The notes under the pieces are model-generated. The model searched no databases. It had not been told where the DNA came from and was given only the letters and a program-made list of their open reading frames with translations. The position numbers were made by a program, and so were the translations under genes. Positions 22,561-34,687 of a stretch of DNA of 64,000 nucleotides are shown here, piece after piece. Within the stretch, counting starts at the first letter, position 1. Every line of letters starts with the position of its first letter. Origin of the DNA: Mercurialis annua (taxonomy: Eukaryota > Streptophyta > Magnoliopsida > Malpighiales > Euphorbiaceae); contig NC_065574.1 in the NCBI RefSeq assembly GCF_937616625.2, positions 11,224,501 to 11,288,500 on the forward strand. Direction: 5' to 3'.

Positions 22561-23131
22561 GAATTTGTGGAGAAAAAGGTTTTTATTGTATTTATAATAT
22601 TTAAATAAATTTTAGAATATATGAAAAATATGAAGGACTGATTTTGAATATTATCCAAATAAAAAAGTTTAATTTGATGTTTTATGGTACAATTTAAAGT
22701 CAAAAATACAAAATATGATAAAATTGACTGATTTTAAACATTAGGGTGTTATTGAAAATAAAATTAAAGATCAGCTGTTTGTAAGACTATTAACCTTTAT
22801 TTTAATATTTTGCATATTATGAATTTTTATTTTAACATTAATTCTCACATTTAATTATTAAATAAAATTATTATTTAATTTTTTTTATTTAAATTGATTC
22901 CGCGTAAATACGCGGGCTTACGACTAGTTTATAATATAAAATTGATAAGAATGATTAAGCGCAAGTTAATCGAGCATCATGCACAATTTCAAGGTATCTT
23001 TCAATTCACTCCGTCCCGTAAAGTTAATCAGCTTTTCCATTCTCGTACTCAAGCTGCTAAATCCACTTTTTAAAACCAGTAATGAACCTATAAATCAAAC
23101 TTAAATCTCAATCAATCCAACAAAAAACAAA

Positions 23132-25858
23132 ATGAAATTCAACAATAAACTCCAACTTCTACTCACCCTCCTCTCAATCTCAACCCCAATCAACACCAAA
23201 TCATTCAAAATCGAAGAGGCAACGATCAAACAAATCCAAACCGCCTTCACTGAGCACAAACTAACCTCAACCCAGCTCCTCAACTTCTATACTGGCCAAA
23301 TCAAATCCCTCAACCCAATCCTCCGCAGCGTCATCGAACTCAACCCGGACGCACAGTTTCAGGCAGAAAAAGCCGATGAAGAGAGAAGAAATGGCAAGTG
23401 TTTGGGTGAGTTGCATGGGATTCCGGTGCTGCTTAAGGATACGATAGCAACTAAGGATCGGATGAATACGAGTGCTGGCTCTTACGCGTTGGTCGGGGCG
23501 GTGGCGCCGAGGGATGCGGGGGTGGTGGAGAAGTTGAGGGAAGGCGGGGCGGTGATTATGGGGAAGAGTAGTCTGAGTGAGTGGTATAAGTTTCGGTCTT
23601 TGAGTGGCGTTCCTAATGGGTGGTGTGCGAGAACTGGACAAGGTGTGGTGAGTAAGCTAAGCTCTCTTCTTTTCTTCTTAGTTTTTTTTTTGTATTGTTT
23701 TTTGAAGTTAATAATGTTATAAATATTAAAACGAACAAAGGGTCAATCTGGCATTCGAATTTGTTTCGGGGTTAAGGAAATTATTTAATTTTCTTTGTCA
23801 ATTAGATTTTTAAATTTGTGTTTCGGTCAAATAAGTTATTTTTAACTTCTTTTAGTTAATTAGATCCAAACACTAAGTAATTCCAAATTTATATACGTTT
23901 GTGTCAAACGCGTGTTGTATTTGATTATGAGAGACAAGTTTGGGCATCTATTTGACAAAAAGTGATCTATTTGACTTCGAAACACAAGTTTGAGGATGTA
24001 ATTGTTTAAAAAAAGCTAAAAATAACTTATTTAATCCCGAGACACAAATTCGAGAACCGGACTGACCGTTTATTCATACTAGAAGAGTCACACCTAATAG
24101 CTTGTGATTTGATTATTTGATAATATAAGAGTTTTTTCTTCATGATTAAGAGGTCTAGAGATCATTCTTGGCGATCTCATTTGATTTATTAACTATTTGA
24201 GTAAGGTAAAGTCAAGGCATTCTTTAATTCAGTGAACTGATTATTTAATACTATGTAATATGTATTAAATAAATGTATAGTTCAACCTGGTCCCTGTTCT
24301 TGTTTTTCTTTAATGCGCATATTGTAGATTGTCAGGATAATTCAACTTTTTGGTCATTAAAAGCTGCTAGCTTGGATTCTTCTGCGCATGTAATTGAACT
24401 CTGCCATTGAATTTGGATGCAAGTGTATTGAATGCTTCAGCTTTATGGAAAACATGCAGAACCCTTACTATTCAGCTGGGGATCCATGCGGATCGAGCAG
24501 TGGATCAGCAATTTCTGTTGCAGCAAATATGGTGTCGGTTTCACTTGGAACTGAGACTCATAGCTCGATCATATGTCCCTCGGATCATAACTCTGTTGTA
24601 GGATTCAAACCCACTGTTGGACTTACTAGCCGAGCTGGTGTTATTCCAGTTATGCCCAGCCTGGACACTGTTGGGTGAGTATGCATATCCTGCAAATCGA
24701 ATAAGTATCATGGTCTGTGTACCGATCATTTTGTATAACTGATAATGCACACATGTATAATGGTCTATCTATCTACCTACAGGCCTATCACCAGGACAGT
24801 GTCTGATGCAGTTTACTTGCTTGACGTAATTGTGGGTTATGATCCGAGGGATCATGAAGCAACAGCTGAAGCTGCCAAGTTTATTCCTGTTGGTGGTTAC
24901 AAGCAATTCCTCAATCCAAATGGGCTCAAAGGAAAAAGATTAGGGATTGTTAGAAACCCTTTCATGAACTTGTTGAATGAATCTATAGTTTCTGCTTTTG
25001 AGCATCATCTAAACTTATTAAGGTAATAAACTAATTCATTAAAACATATATATGTGTTTGTGTGCATCTGCATATGTGTGATCTGAGTTGCAGCTTATAT
25101 CATCTGTTGTAATTTGTAGGAAAAAAGGTGCCACTGTAGTGGACAATCTTGAGATACACAACATAAATCAGATTATCAGTCCAAAACAAAGCGGTGAATT
25201 TACACTCATGATGGCCGAGTTTAAGCTTGCCTTAAATGATTACTTGAAAGAGCTTATCACATCTCCTGTGAGGTCGCTTGCGGATGTTATTGCCTTCAAC
25301 CAAAATAACCCTGAAATTGTAAGTGCATGATTCTGTTAGCATATCAGTTTTACTGTGATAGTTCAGAGATTTTCTCAAGATAAATACTGATAATTAAATG
25401 ACAGAGCTAATGAAATATTAGATATCATGAACTAATGTTTGGTACTTAATAAACTCTGCTTTCAGGAAAAAATCAAAGAGTATGGTCAGGACTCATTCAT
25501 AATGTCAGAGAAAACAAATGGCATCGGCTCAAAAGAGAAGAAGGCAAAAGAGTTGATGAAAAGGCTGTCAAGAGATGGATTTGAGAAGCTGATGATGGAA
25601 AATAGTTTAGATGCTATGGTAACACCTGGTTCAGGCGTTGTCTCCGTTTTGGCGATTGGAGGATATCCTGGAATTACTGTCCCAGCTGGGTATGATGGAA
25701 ACGGAATGCCATTTGGTATCTGTTTTAGTGGATTAAAGGGAACTGAGCCTACGCTAATTGAGATTGCTTACGATTTTGAACAAACTACCATGGCAAGAAG
25801 GCCTCCTTTTCTCAAGACTTATCAATTGACAAGAGATCCTCTCTTTGGAAGTATATAG
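23132..25858 (+). CDS. Amidase-signature gene B, altered active-site loop
   Basis: Exons 23132-23647, 24460-24674, 24783-25022, 25120-25318 and 25466-25858 give 1563 nt, 520 aa, with GT-AG introns in the same phases as its tandem copies. The signal peptide is residues 1-22. Catalytic Lys102 (PVLLKDT), Ser184 (CGSSSGS) and Ser208 are kept. The residues before Ser208 read ETHSSI where the other three copies read ETDGSI, so Asp206 is His and Gly207 is Ser. That glycine belongs to the loop forming the oxyanion hole in amidase-signature enzymes, so activity may be lowered or changed. The C-terminus is about 10 residues longer than in C and D. It lies just downstream of the Helitron. Confidence 0.88.
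23738..24082. mobile_element. Foldback MITE in intron 1 of amidase B
   Basis: The ends are imperfect inverted repeats: the left has GGGTCAATCTGG and 'cgaatttgtttcggggttaa'; the right, reverse-complemented, has CGGTCAGTCCGG and 'cgaatttgtgtctcgggatt'. Edges are approximate and no target duplication was confirmed. Confidence 0.6.
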
Positions 25859-26371
25859 TTGGCATCATGCTTAGGACTGCTTAAACATTTCTGCAAAACT
25901 AAATTTGAAGAGTTCAATGACTCATATTTTATGAAAAGAAATTGTTCAACCATTTATCATTTATTTTTGTTTGTTTATTCAGGTTAACTACTAATCTGGT
26001 TGATTTCTTGTGTTTGAATTATCTTGCTGACTCGGAGTTTGTGCATGTAAATTTACCAATTGGCAGAAGTGATGCCAGTGCTGGAGGCAACAGAACATGA
26101 TACTGTTGCTAATAACTGTCAGATTGGGATGGCTTGATCCTATAGTTTTTACCTGTGCAATGTGGAGAAACCATCCTGCTCAAGGACAGATGAGTAGCCA
26201 ACATGGTAATCGTCTTTTTTCTTTTGGCTTTAATGCATTACATATTTTCCTCTTCTAGAACCTATTCAATAGAAAGTACCAAAATTAGACGGCAACTAGG
26301 CCTAAAAAACTGCTTGAGGACTTGGTCATATGAACATAGACTAAGAGCTACTACTTGTCCCCATAAAACAT

Positions 26372-26580
26372 ATAGGGATAATTACTATCACCCTTGAGGT
26401 TAGTTCAAAATTACTGTTTTCCCCTATATTTTAAAAAATTACTTTTACCCCCCTAATGTTTTAATTTCATTTAACTGAAATCTCTTGTATCTAAATGTGA
26501 GGGAAAACTATGATTTTCCAAAATACAGAGAGAACAGTAATTTTTACTTTACCCCCAGGGGATAATAGTAGTTGTCCTAA
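26372..26580. mobile_element. Small TIR element between amidases B and C
   Basis: The left end TAGGGATAATTACTATCACCC mirrors the right end, which reverse-complements to TAGGACAACTACTATTATCC. There is no coding sequence. The remaining 25859-26371 is the 3' flank of amidase B without a gene; 26581-26699 is the amidase C leader. Confidence 0.65.
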
Positions 26581-26699
26581 AAATATATGATTCTGAAGAA
26601 TATGCAGGTCCTATCTATGTATATATAGGAACCATTTCTGGTCATCTGCCTCAAACCATATTTTAGAAAAGAAAGAAAAAATCTGTTCCAGATTACAAA

Positions 26700-29071
26700 A
26701 TGGCAACAGATGAACAGCTGAAATTTTCTCTTTTTTCATCTGTCATCTTGGCTCTTCTTCTTGCTGTAACAAGTGATGGGTTCTCAATTCAAGAAGCAAC
26801 CATAGCTGATATCCAACTTGCTTTTGACCAAAACCTACTCACTTCAAGGCAGCTGGTTCAGTTCTACATTGTAGAAATCCGTAGGCTTAATTCAATCCTC
26901 AATGGAGTTATAGAAATCAATCCTGATGCCCTCTATCAAGCTGATACGGCAGATTACGAGCGCAAGACTAATTCATCAGGTTCACGGTCTGGCCTGCATG
27001 GAATTCCTGTTTTGCTTAAGGACAACATTGGGACCAAGGATAAGCTCAACACTACAGCTGGTTCATTTGCGCTGTTTCGATCCGTCGTGGCTCGAGATGC
27101 AGGTGTTGTAATGAAGTTAAGGAGAGCAGGAGCTATCATTTTGGGAAAGGCTAGCATGACTGAATGGGCTGCTTTTAGATCACTTACACTGCCAAATGGA
27201 TTTAGTCCTAGAGGTGGACAAGGAAAGGTGAGTTCAGTCATGAATATCTAGTCATTTTATCAAACATATTGTGTACAATAATGCACTGATAAAAATCGAA
27301 TTTCTTGTGCAGAATCCTTATGTTCTATCGGCGGATCCTTGTGGGTCAAGTAGTGGACCGGCAATATCAGTAGCAGCAAATTTAGTAGCAGTGTCTGTAG
27401 GGACAGAGACTGATGGATCCATTTTATGCCCTTCCAATGCTAACTCAGCTGTTGGTATAAAACCAACAGTTGGTCTCACTAGCCGAGCTGGGGTTGTCCC
27501 TGTTTCTTTCAGACAAGACACTGTTGGGTACGTTTCTTTAGCTATTCATCGTTACATAGCACGAAAATGAAGAAACTAAATAGGAAAATGCCGAAATGAG
27601 AAATTGAGGAACGATATTTTTTACAATAATAAGTTAGAAATATAGATTTTCGAAGTTTTATAAGCATTTCCGGAAACGAAAATAAAATAAAAAATTTAGG
27701 ATTCTAGAAGTTTCCGTTCAACACAGATTATAAAGATTTAAGTTACATTTCTTTGGCTATGGATGGTATGTACAGGCCTATCTGCAGAACAGTATCGGAT
27801 GCTGTCCACGTTCTTGATGCAATTGTAGGTGTCGATTACAACGATGCTGCAACCAAGCAAGCATCTCAGTACATTCCATATGGTGGGTACAAGCAATTTC
27901 TCAAGCCTTATGGGCTCAAAGGGAAGCGGCTTGGCGTAGTAAGGAATCCATTCTTGAGCTTTGCCAGTAAAGCTGAGAGTCAAGCTTTTGGGTATCATCT
28001 GCAAACACTAAGGTAATACTTAAAGATACAAATTAGAGTTGATGCTCCTGTTGGAGATGGCCTTATAACTCGTATTTATTCATCAATTTGCAAATGCACA
28101 GGCAAGGAGGTGCAGTTATTGTAGACAATTTGGAAATTGCAAATATAGAGACTATCTTGAATCCTAATGCAAGCGGTGAAGCTGTGGCATTGCTAGCTGA
28201 ATTTAAAATATCCTTAAATGCATACTTGCGAATGCTGGTGGCTTCACAAGTCAGAAGCTTGGCTGATGTTATAGCATTCAACCAAAAATTTGTAGATGTG
28301 GTAAGTAATATTATACATATGCAGTTCCTTAAATAACACGGAAAGTAACAAAGCAAAATGAATTTATGTCCTCGCAACTATATCACGTTTACCACAGATA
28401 CCATCCATATTTTTTGAACTTTCCCAGTTTGATCCGATATTTTTTTGACCGTTGTCAAAAATACTCATGACTATTTTGGAGCATAGCTAATTTGACGTGG
28501 AATGTCTAGGTGTACATAATTTATCATATCTGGTATATATACACGTCAGCTCCAAACTAATCATGCATATATTCATGCTAAACAAAACCAGTAAGATTTA
28601 CAGATAATAGTATATATGACAAATTGGTTATAGTTATAGATAGATAGATTTGTTCTGCCTAGTAATAAATGGCATCTAAAAAGAAAGTATTTAAATGAAC
28701 GATCGATCATGCAGGAAAAGTTGGAGGAATTTGGGCAAGATATATTTCTTGCAGCCCAAGCAACAAACGGAATCGGCAAGGTAGAAAGAGCAGCATTATT
28801 AAACTTGGCCAAACTGACAAGAGAAGGATTTGAGAAATTGATCTGGGACAACAAATTAGATGCAATAGTGAGTCCTGGTGCAAGAATTGGTCCTGTTCTT
28901 GCAATTGGAGGATTTCCAGGAATCAATGTGCCTGCAGGATATGATGACAAGGGAGTCCCTTTTGGCATAAATTTTGGAGGACTCAAAGGTTCTGAACCTA
29001 AGTTAATTGAGATTTCTTATAGCTTTGAACAAGCTACCAAGATTAGAAAGCCTCCCTCTTTCAAGGCTTGA
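26700..29071 (+). CDS. Amidase-signature gene C
   Basis: Exons 26700-27227, 27313-27527, 27776-28012, 28102-28300 and 28715-29071 give 1536 nt, 511 aa, all with GT-AG introns. A signal peptide (about residues 1-27) precedes the family's opening motif FSIQEATIADIQ. The predicted triad is Lys107, Ser188 and Ser212 (ETDGSI intact). The residue after GSSSG is Pro instead of Ser (GSSSGPA), unlike A, B and D; it is not one of the catalytic residues. Introns are the shortest of the array. The family resembles At4g34880; substrate and compartment are not known, though the signal peptide suggests the secretory pathway. Confidence 0.9.
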
Positions 29072-29656
29072 ATATTTGTTTTCTGAAAAAACAATTTAAA
29101 ATTATGAATTTTCAAATGGGAAATAATTAATATTGTCTTGGTGTCACTATAATATGCATAATCAATTGGTTTGTGTTCTGTCAAATTCCTGCCATTTGTT
29201 TATGAAAATGGGATCTCTTTACAGATGTATGAGACTTTACATAAGGAAAAAAAAATTAAAAAAAGTTGAGGCAAAAGCTAGGAAAGTGCTCATGGACTCA
29301 TTTTAATTATCATTTTTGCACTTTTTGATATTCTAAAAAGAATGTTTGACATTTCAATTGAAAACTTTTTTTTTGTTTTAATTTTTTTTTACAAAACTAC
29401 ACATCAAAATGAACATAATTGTTGCATCATAAGACCAATAATGCGTTAGTCGTGTGAAATATTTCCTAGTGCAAATACTCATTTACTTGTTAATATGACA
29501 TGGTGCAACTGTCAAATGACAACCACTAACTGAAAGAACCACTATCTAGCACTTGGCTATGTCTTGAAAAAAGTGCTTTGGTAAGTATGCAAAACAGCTT
29601 AGCAAATAAAAACATCAAATTATACACTTCAAAGTTCTCATTCATCTAAGTTTATA

Positions 29657-32495
29657 ATGTCTACCACCTTCAGCTTACCATTTCTTTTAATTCTCACAAT
29701 CACATTAACATGTGAATTCTCTACACAAATTGCTGCATCATTTTCAATAAAAGAAGCAACTATAGATGATATTCAACTAGCTTTCCACCAAAACAAACTA
29801 ACTACCACACAGTTAGTAAACTTCTACCTTCAGCAAATTCACAGACTCAATCCTCTGCTTAGAGCAGTCATAGAACTGAACCCCGACGCACGCTATCTAG
29901 CCGAAAAGGCTGACCGCGAGCGCAAAGCTAAAGCGCATAGAACTTTACCTAGTTTGCATGGCATTCCTGTGCTGCTCAAGGATAACATTGCCACCAAAGA
30001 TAAGCTTAATACTACGGCCGGCTCGTACGCGTTGGTGGGTTCGGTCGTGCCGAGAGATGCAGGGGTTGTTGGGAAGTTGAGGAGAGCTGGAGCTATCATA
30101 CTAGGGAAAGCTAGCATGACTGAATGGGCTGCTTTTAGATCTAGTTTTTTGCCTAGTGGTTACTGTGGAAGAACTGGGCAAGGAAAGGCAAGTGTTATAT
30201 CACAAATTTTATAGTGCATTTTATCACCATCTTTAAAAATTAATGTTTGCAATGTCATTTATCAGTTACTAATTTTTGTAATTTTATTACCTTTTGACTT
30301 AATTGCTTTAAATATCACGAACTTTAGCGTGTTTTGTAATTTTAATATGAAATTTCAATTTTAGCAATTTAAAGTATGAACTATCACTTTTTTACAATAT
30401 GAAACACTGAACAATTTTTCGTTAAAAAGATGCTGATGTGGGCACTAGAATGTACATTGTTCTGTCATTTGTATTAGCAATTTTTTGACGGAAATTGTTT
30501 AGTGTTTCGAATTGCAAAAATATGTAAGTTAGTTTTCAATATTGCAAGAATTAAAAGTTCGTATTAAATTTTACATAAAATTTGTAACTTTTAAAGCAAT
30601 CAAGCCTTACCGTGCTTGGAGGCAGCAGAAAAACAGTATGGTATAAAGGTGGTGATAGAACTGCAATTAATTGAGTGTAAAAATTGCAATTCTATATTGC
30701 TACCTATAATTTATAAGGGAAAATGGAATAGTATGTTATTATGATTTTTGAGGTTATTGTTATTTGCAGAATCCTTATGTTCTATCAGCAGATCCTTGTG
30801 GGTCGAGTAGCGGGTCTGGAATATCAGTTGCAGCAAATTTAGTGGCAGTTTCACTAGGGACTGAGACTGATGGCTCGATCTTATGTCCGTCGAGTGCTAA
30901 CTCCGTAGTCGGTATCAAACCGACCGTTGGTCTTACTAGTAGAGGTGGAGTTGTTCCAATCTCCCCTAGACAGGACACTGTTGGGTATGTGATTTTCTTT
31001 TAAGCATTGTATGAAAACCTATCGAGTCCTGTGTTCTGGCATTTTACTTACGGAGATAAAAACGTTTGTGAACTCCTAAACTTAATATTATAACTTATTC
31101 TTATACAACATATCATTTTTTTGTTTTCTCTTTTGATTTTTTCGGTTTTAATATTTTCATTTTAATATTTTAATATTTTTGTTTCCGTGCAACATATGTG
31201 TTACTTCAAATCCAATAGTAGCAGAATGATACAAATTAATTGTTTTTTATGAACATGAGATGTGTATGCTAGTTTTGAAATAGAGCATTTTATTACTTCC
31301 ACATTTTTTAAATCATAAACATGAAAGTGTATCCATATGCCTGCTGCTGTTATAAACTTACTAAGACATGTCACATTTTGGATAGAGCAGGCCTATGTGC
31401 AGGACAGTGAGAGACGCAGTTTATGTCCTCGATGCAATTGTAGGTTTTGATTACTACGACAAAGCTACCAGAGCTGCAGCGAGGTTTATTCCAAAAGGCG
31501 GCTACAAGCAGTTTCTTAAGCGTGACGGACTTAAAGGCAAGCGATTGGGGATAGTGAGAAACCCATTCTTCACATTCGGCAATGACCAAGGATCTGTCGT
31601 AGCTCGAGCTTTCAAACGCCACATCTATACTTTAAGGTAACTGACTAAACATTCTAATGATCTACTAATCAATGTTGCAAGTATGCTATGATGGAACAAA
31701 TTTTGTGCAAACTTAGACGAAAAGGCGCGATTGTCATAGACCATTTGGAGATATCAAATATTACCGAGATTGTAAATGGCTACGAAAGTGGGGAACAGTT
31801 TGCATTGTTGGCTGAATTTAAGCCAGCGATCAACGCCTACCTCAAACAGTTGGTGAAATCTCCAGTCCGTTCCCTAGCCGACCTCATCGCCTTCAATAAA
31901 AGATTCGCCAACTTGGTGAGTATGCATATGAGCAAAAATATAGCACATGAACATCTTTTTTAACAAGAATAGATTATAGACATAGAGTTTTGGAGTCTTA
32001 GAAGTGTTTACATAAACGTGGAAACGTAAGATTCAATAAGTTTCCGTGCAATATAGGCGAAAATTATTAAACAAAAATGAACACTTCAACTGATTTTGTT
32101 TTCATTTGAATGAGCAGGAGAAGACAAAGGATTATGGCCAAGACATCTTCGAATCAGCTGAATCGATGAACAAGACCAATGCCGATAAGATATTGAAGTT
32201 AGCATTACCTAACCTAAACGTACTTTCGAGAAATGGGCTCGAGAAACTAGTAAGGAAACGCAATCTAGACGCATTGGTGAGTCCTTTTGATATAGTGAGG
32301 AGCTCAAGTTTCTCATCTTTGCTTGCAATCGGAGGGTATCCTGGCATTAGTGTTCCTGCTGGCTATGATAGTAAAGGGGTGCCCTTCGGCATTTGCTTCG
32401 GAGGCGTAAAGGGCAGCGAGCCGAAACTAATAGAGATTGCTTATGGGTTTGAGCAAGCTACTAAGATCAGAAAGGCTCCTTTATTCAAATCTTAA
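29657..32495 (+). CDS. Amidase-signature gene D, with a GC-AG first intron
   Basis: Exons 29657-30187, 30770-30984, 31391-31636, 31717-31915 and 32118-32495 give 1569 nt, 522 aa. Intron 1 begins AAG then GCAAGT, a non-canonical GC donor, where gene C has AAG then GTGAGT. The signal peptide spans about residues 1-27. The triad is Lys108, Ser189 and Ser213 (ETDGSI). Protein D is closest to C (shared KLRRAGAIILGKASMTEWAAFRS). Exon 4 starts with A (ACGAAAAGG), where the other copies start with G. It is probably functional. 29072-29656 is intergenic with nothing recognised. Confidence 0.88.
30296..30607. mobile_element. Foldback MITE in intron 1 of amidase D
   Basis: The left end GACTTAATTGCTTTAAA is mirrored by the right end, which reverse-complements to GGCTTGATTGCTTTAAA. 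Similarity continues inward ('aatttcaattttagcaatt'-like arms). Flanks TTACCTTTT and TTACCGTGC share only part of a 9-bp duplication, suggesting an older insertion. Confidence 0.7.
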
Positions 32496-33051
32496 GTATA
32501 GTTCTTCTTTGTGATGTTTATGATGCACAATAATAATATTTTCTAGATATCTTGAGATAGTGCTAACAGGAAGCTGTTTCACCTCAAGATATGGAAGATA
32601 AACTATAATGTCAATCAATTGAAATGATTCAACCAGTTCGATTGGGACCGGAGGTTTGTTCAGTTCGATTGTTTCCACTGCTTTGTGGACGTGCTAATTC
32701 AATAATTATTTACCAAAATAAAATACATAATAATAGTACTAATATAATAAAAAAAAAAGGCTAAATGGTGCAAAAAAAGTCAAACTTTTTTTTTTGCAAA
32801 TCTATTCAAAATTTCTAAATTTTGTAACTCTATTCCATACTAATAATTTCGTTGTAATTTTATCCAATTGTTTTAATTGTCCAAATTTTCAGATAAATTT
32901 CTATACTAATTCATTATTTAGCAAAATTCATTTTTTATAATTACTATAAAATTTAACTCTTAATTCAAAAAAAAAAGCAACAACATCAAAATTCAATTTC
33001 AAATGTTCTATTCTTCATTGGTCAATGCTAATAAATTTAAAGTTTAAAATA

Positions 33052-33368
33052 GGCTTAAATGCATAAAAAATCACCAACTTTCGCGTGTTTTTGGTATTTA
33101 ACATGAACTTTTAATTTTGGCATAAAAATACACGAACTATCTGATTTTTGCAATAATAACACGAACATAATTTTAGGCATAAAACGACACCGTTTCTCCC
33201 CTAAAACGGCACCGTTTTTGCCTTAAAACGACATCGTTTTTTGAAAAAATGCAAACTTGGTCTTATATGCAAAAATTTGATAGTTCATGTATTTTTACGC
33301 CAAAATTAAAAGTTCGTGTTAAATATCAAAAACACGCGAAAGTTGGTGATTTTTTGTGCATTTAAGCC
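33052..33368. mobile_element. Mutator-type foldback MITE
   Basis: Long inverted ends: GGCTTAAATGCATAAAAAAT on the left, and its near-complement on the right; the arms run about 110 bp ('caactttcgcgtgtttttg'). A perfect 9-bp target duplication, TTTAAAATA, lies at 33043-33051 and 33369-33377. The loop has three 'aaaacgacaccgtttt'-like short palindromes. Confidence 0.88.
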
Positions 33369-33377
33369 TTTAAAATA

Positions 33378-34215
33378 AACAAAAAGAACAAATGAATATT
33401 GTACCGAGATCAAAGATTGAAAGTTAAAAATATTTGACTTTTTAGCTCCGTTAAGCTTAAAAGGAGTTAGTGAGCTAATTTGTCAAACATAGATTTGGCA
33501 ATGATAACATACACACCTCTTAATATAAATTAATTGTTACTATTCATTAACTTTGTTGAAATTTTTTGGTTTAATTTCTTTGAAGTAGATATATGCAAGA
33601 CAAATAGCATGCCAAGAAGCACATTATTTCTTCGCGACAATGTTTAGAAAACAAAAAAGAAATATTAGGTGGACAAATTTGTACATATAATTAATATATT
33701 TTAGTAAACTGAAACAAATTAATTTCTCCAATTTGGAAGAGGAAATTTCCACATACTATCCACATGTCCACTTATTACATTCCCACATTTTTTTTTTCTG
33801 AATTTGAAGCTCTTTCTTCACTGCAAGAAAAGATTGGAGTCGTTGAATTCCCACCCTAACGAGACGTTCGGATATTATGATTTTTTATTTTTTATTTATT
33901 TTGGCAGGACTAATACGCCATTAAGAATAAAATAGTACATTTATTTTGAATGGGGCGGAAGAATTTTTACCGCTTGTTAGAAGAACTCAACCTACTACGA
34001 TTCTAATAGAAAGCTACCTAGCGCTTATACCAGTTGATATAGCTCGTTGGCAGTTTATTTTTTTACGCTTGTTATAAAGAGGTGATCCACATTTATTAAC
34101 GGTGTGTACGCTACAAAAAATTGTTATGGTAAAAACAAAGTCGAGTTCGAAACTTCCACTACCAATCACATCACTCCATGATTGACTGTTTTAATCATTA
34201 AATTAATATCGACTA

Positions 34216-34267
<52 letters not shown>

Positions 34268-34687
34268 GAGCTGGGGTAAATTATATGAACGTCAAAACTC
34301 TTCGCGCCATGCATGGATGGAACTAACGCTAGAATTAGAGTGGTCCTAGCTCGAATTACTGTCAATTTTTTTAAAATGAGTAAGAAACAATTTATAGTGA
34401 AATTAGAGCTAGAAAAAGATTAAATTTGAACTGTCGAAAGATTAAAAGTGAATCAGATAGTCACATGTTATATAACCCGAACCGAAAAGAAATCGTGATT
34501 CTTCCACTTGTAACAAATCAATGCATGGTAGTCAAAGTCATAGAAAACTAGTAGTGAATTGTTGTTAACCCACTTTTGAAATATAAAGCAAACTAGCAAG
34601 ACCAACACTCATATTTAAGACTCAAAAGTGTTAGCTTTTCTAAATCAATAATATTTTCTTTCAACTTAACACAAACATAGAGACAAA
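33378..34687. other. Intergenic DNA upstream of dirigent gene 1
   Basis: No gene seen. A (TA)n microsatellite lies at 34217-34265. A possible TATA element (AATATAAAG) sits near 34579-34587, about 100 bp before the dirigent ATG. Confidence 0.5.
34217..34265. repeat. (TA)n microsatellite
   Basis: About 24 TA units without interruption. Confidence 0.95.

Larger units (their letters stand above)
20053..22927 (+). mobile_element. Non-autonomous Helitron
   Basis: The 3' end has the diagnostic Helitron layout: a GC-rich hairpin (22900-22915, CCGCGTA, AA, TACGCGG), then 12 bp ending in CTAG (22924-22927), followed by host T. The 5' end is placed at TCTATATATTATATAATTGA (20053) after host A, which fits the TC start and A/T insertion rule; TC at 20047 is an alternative. 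No Rep/helicase frame is present. The interior holds two tandem repeat blocks listed separately. It ends about 200 bp before the amidase B start codon, so it forms that gene's upstream region. Confidence 0.75.

Noticed and set aside
34010..34170. Possible second SINE (ATAGCTCGTTGGCAG and GAGTTCGAAAC)
   Set aside because: Box A-like and box B-like runs are over 100 bp apart, too far for a tRNA-type promoter.
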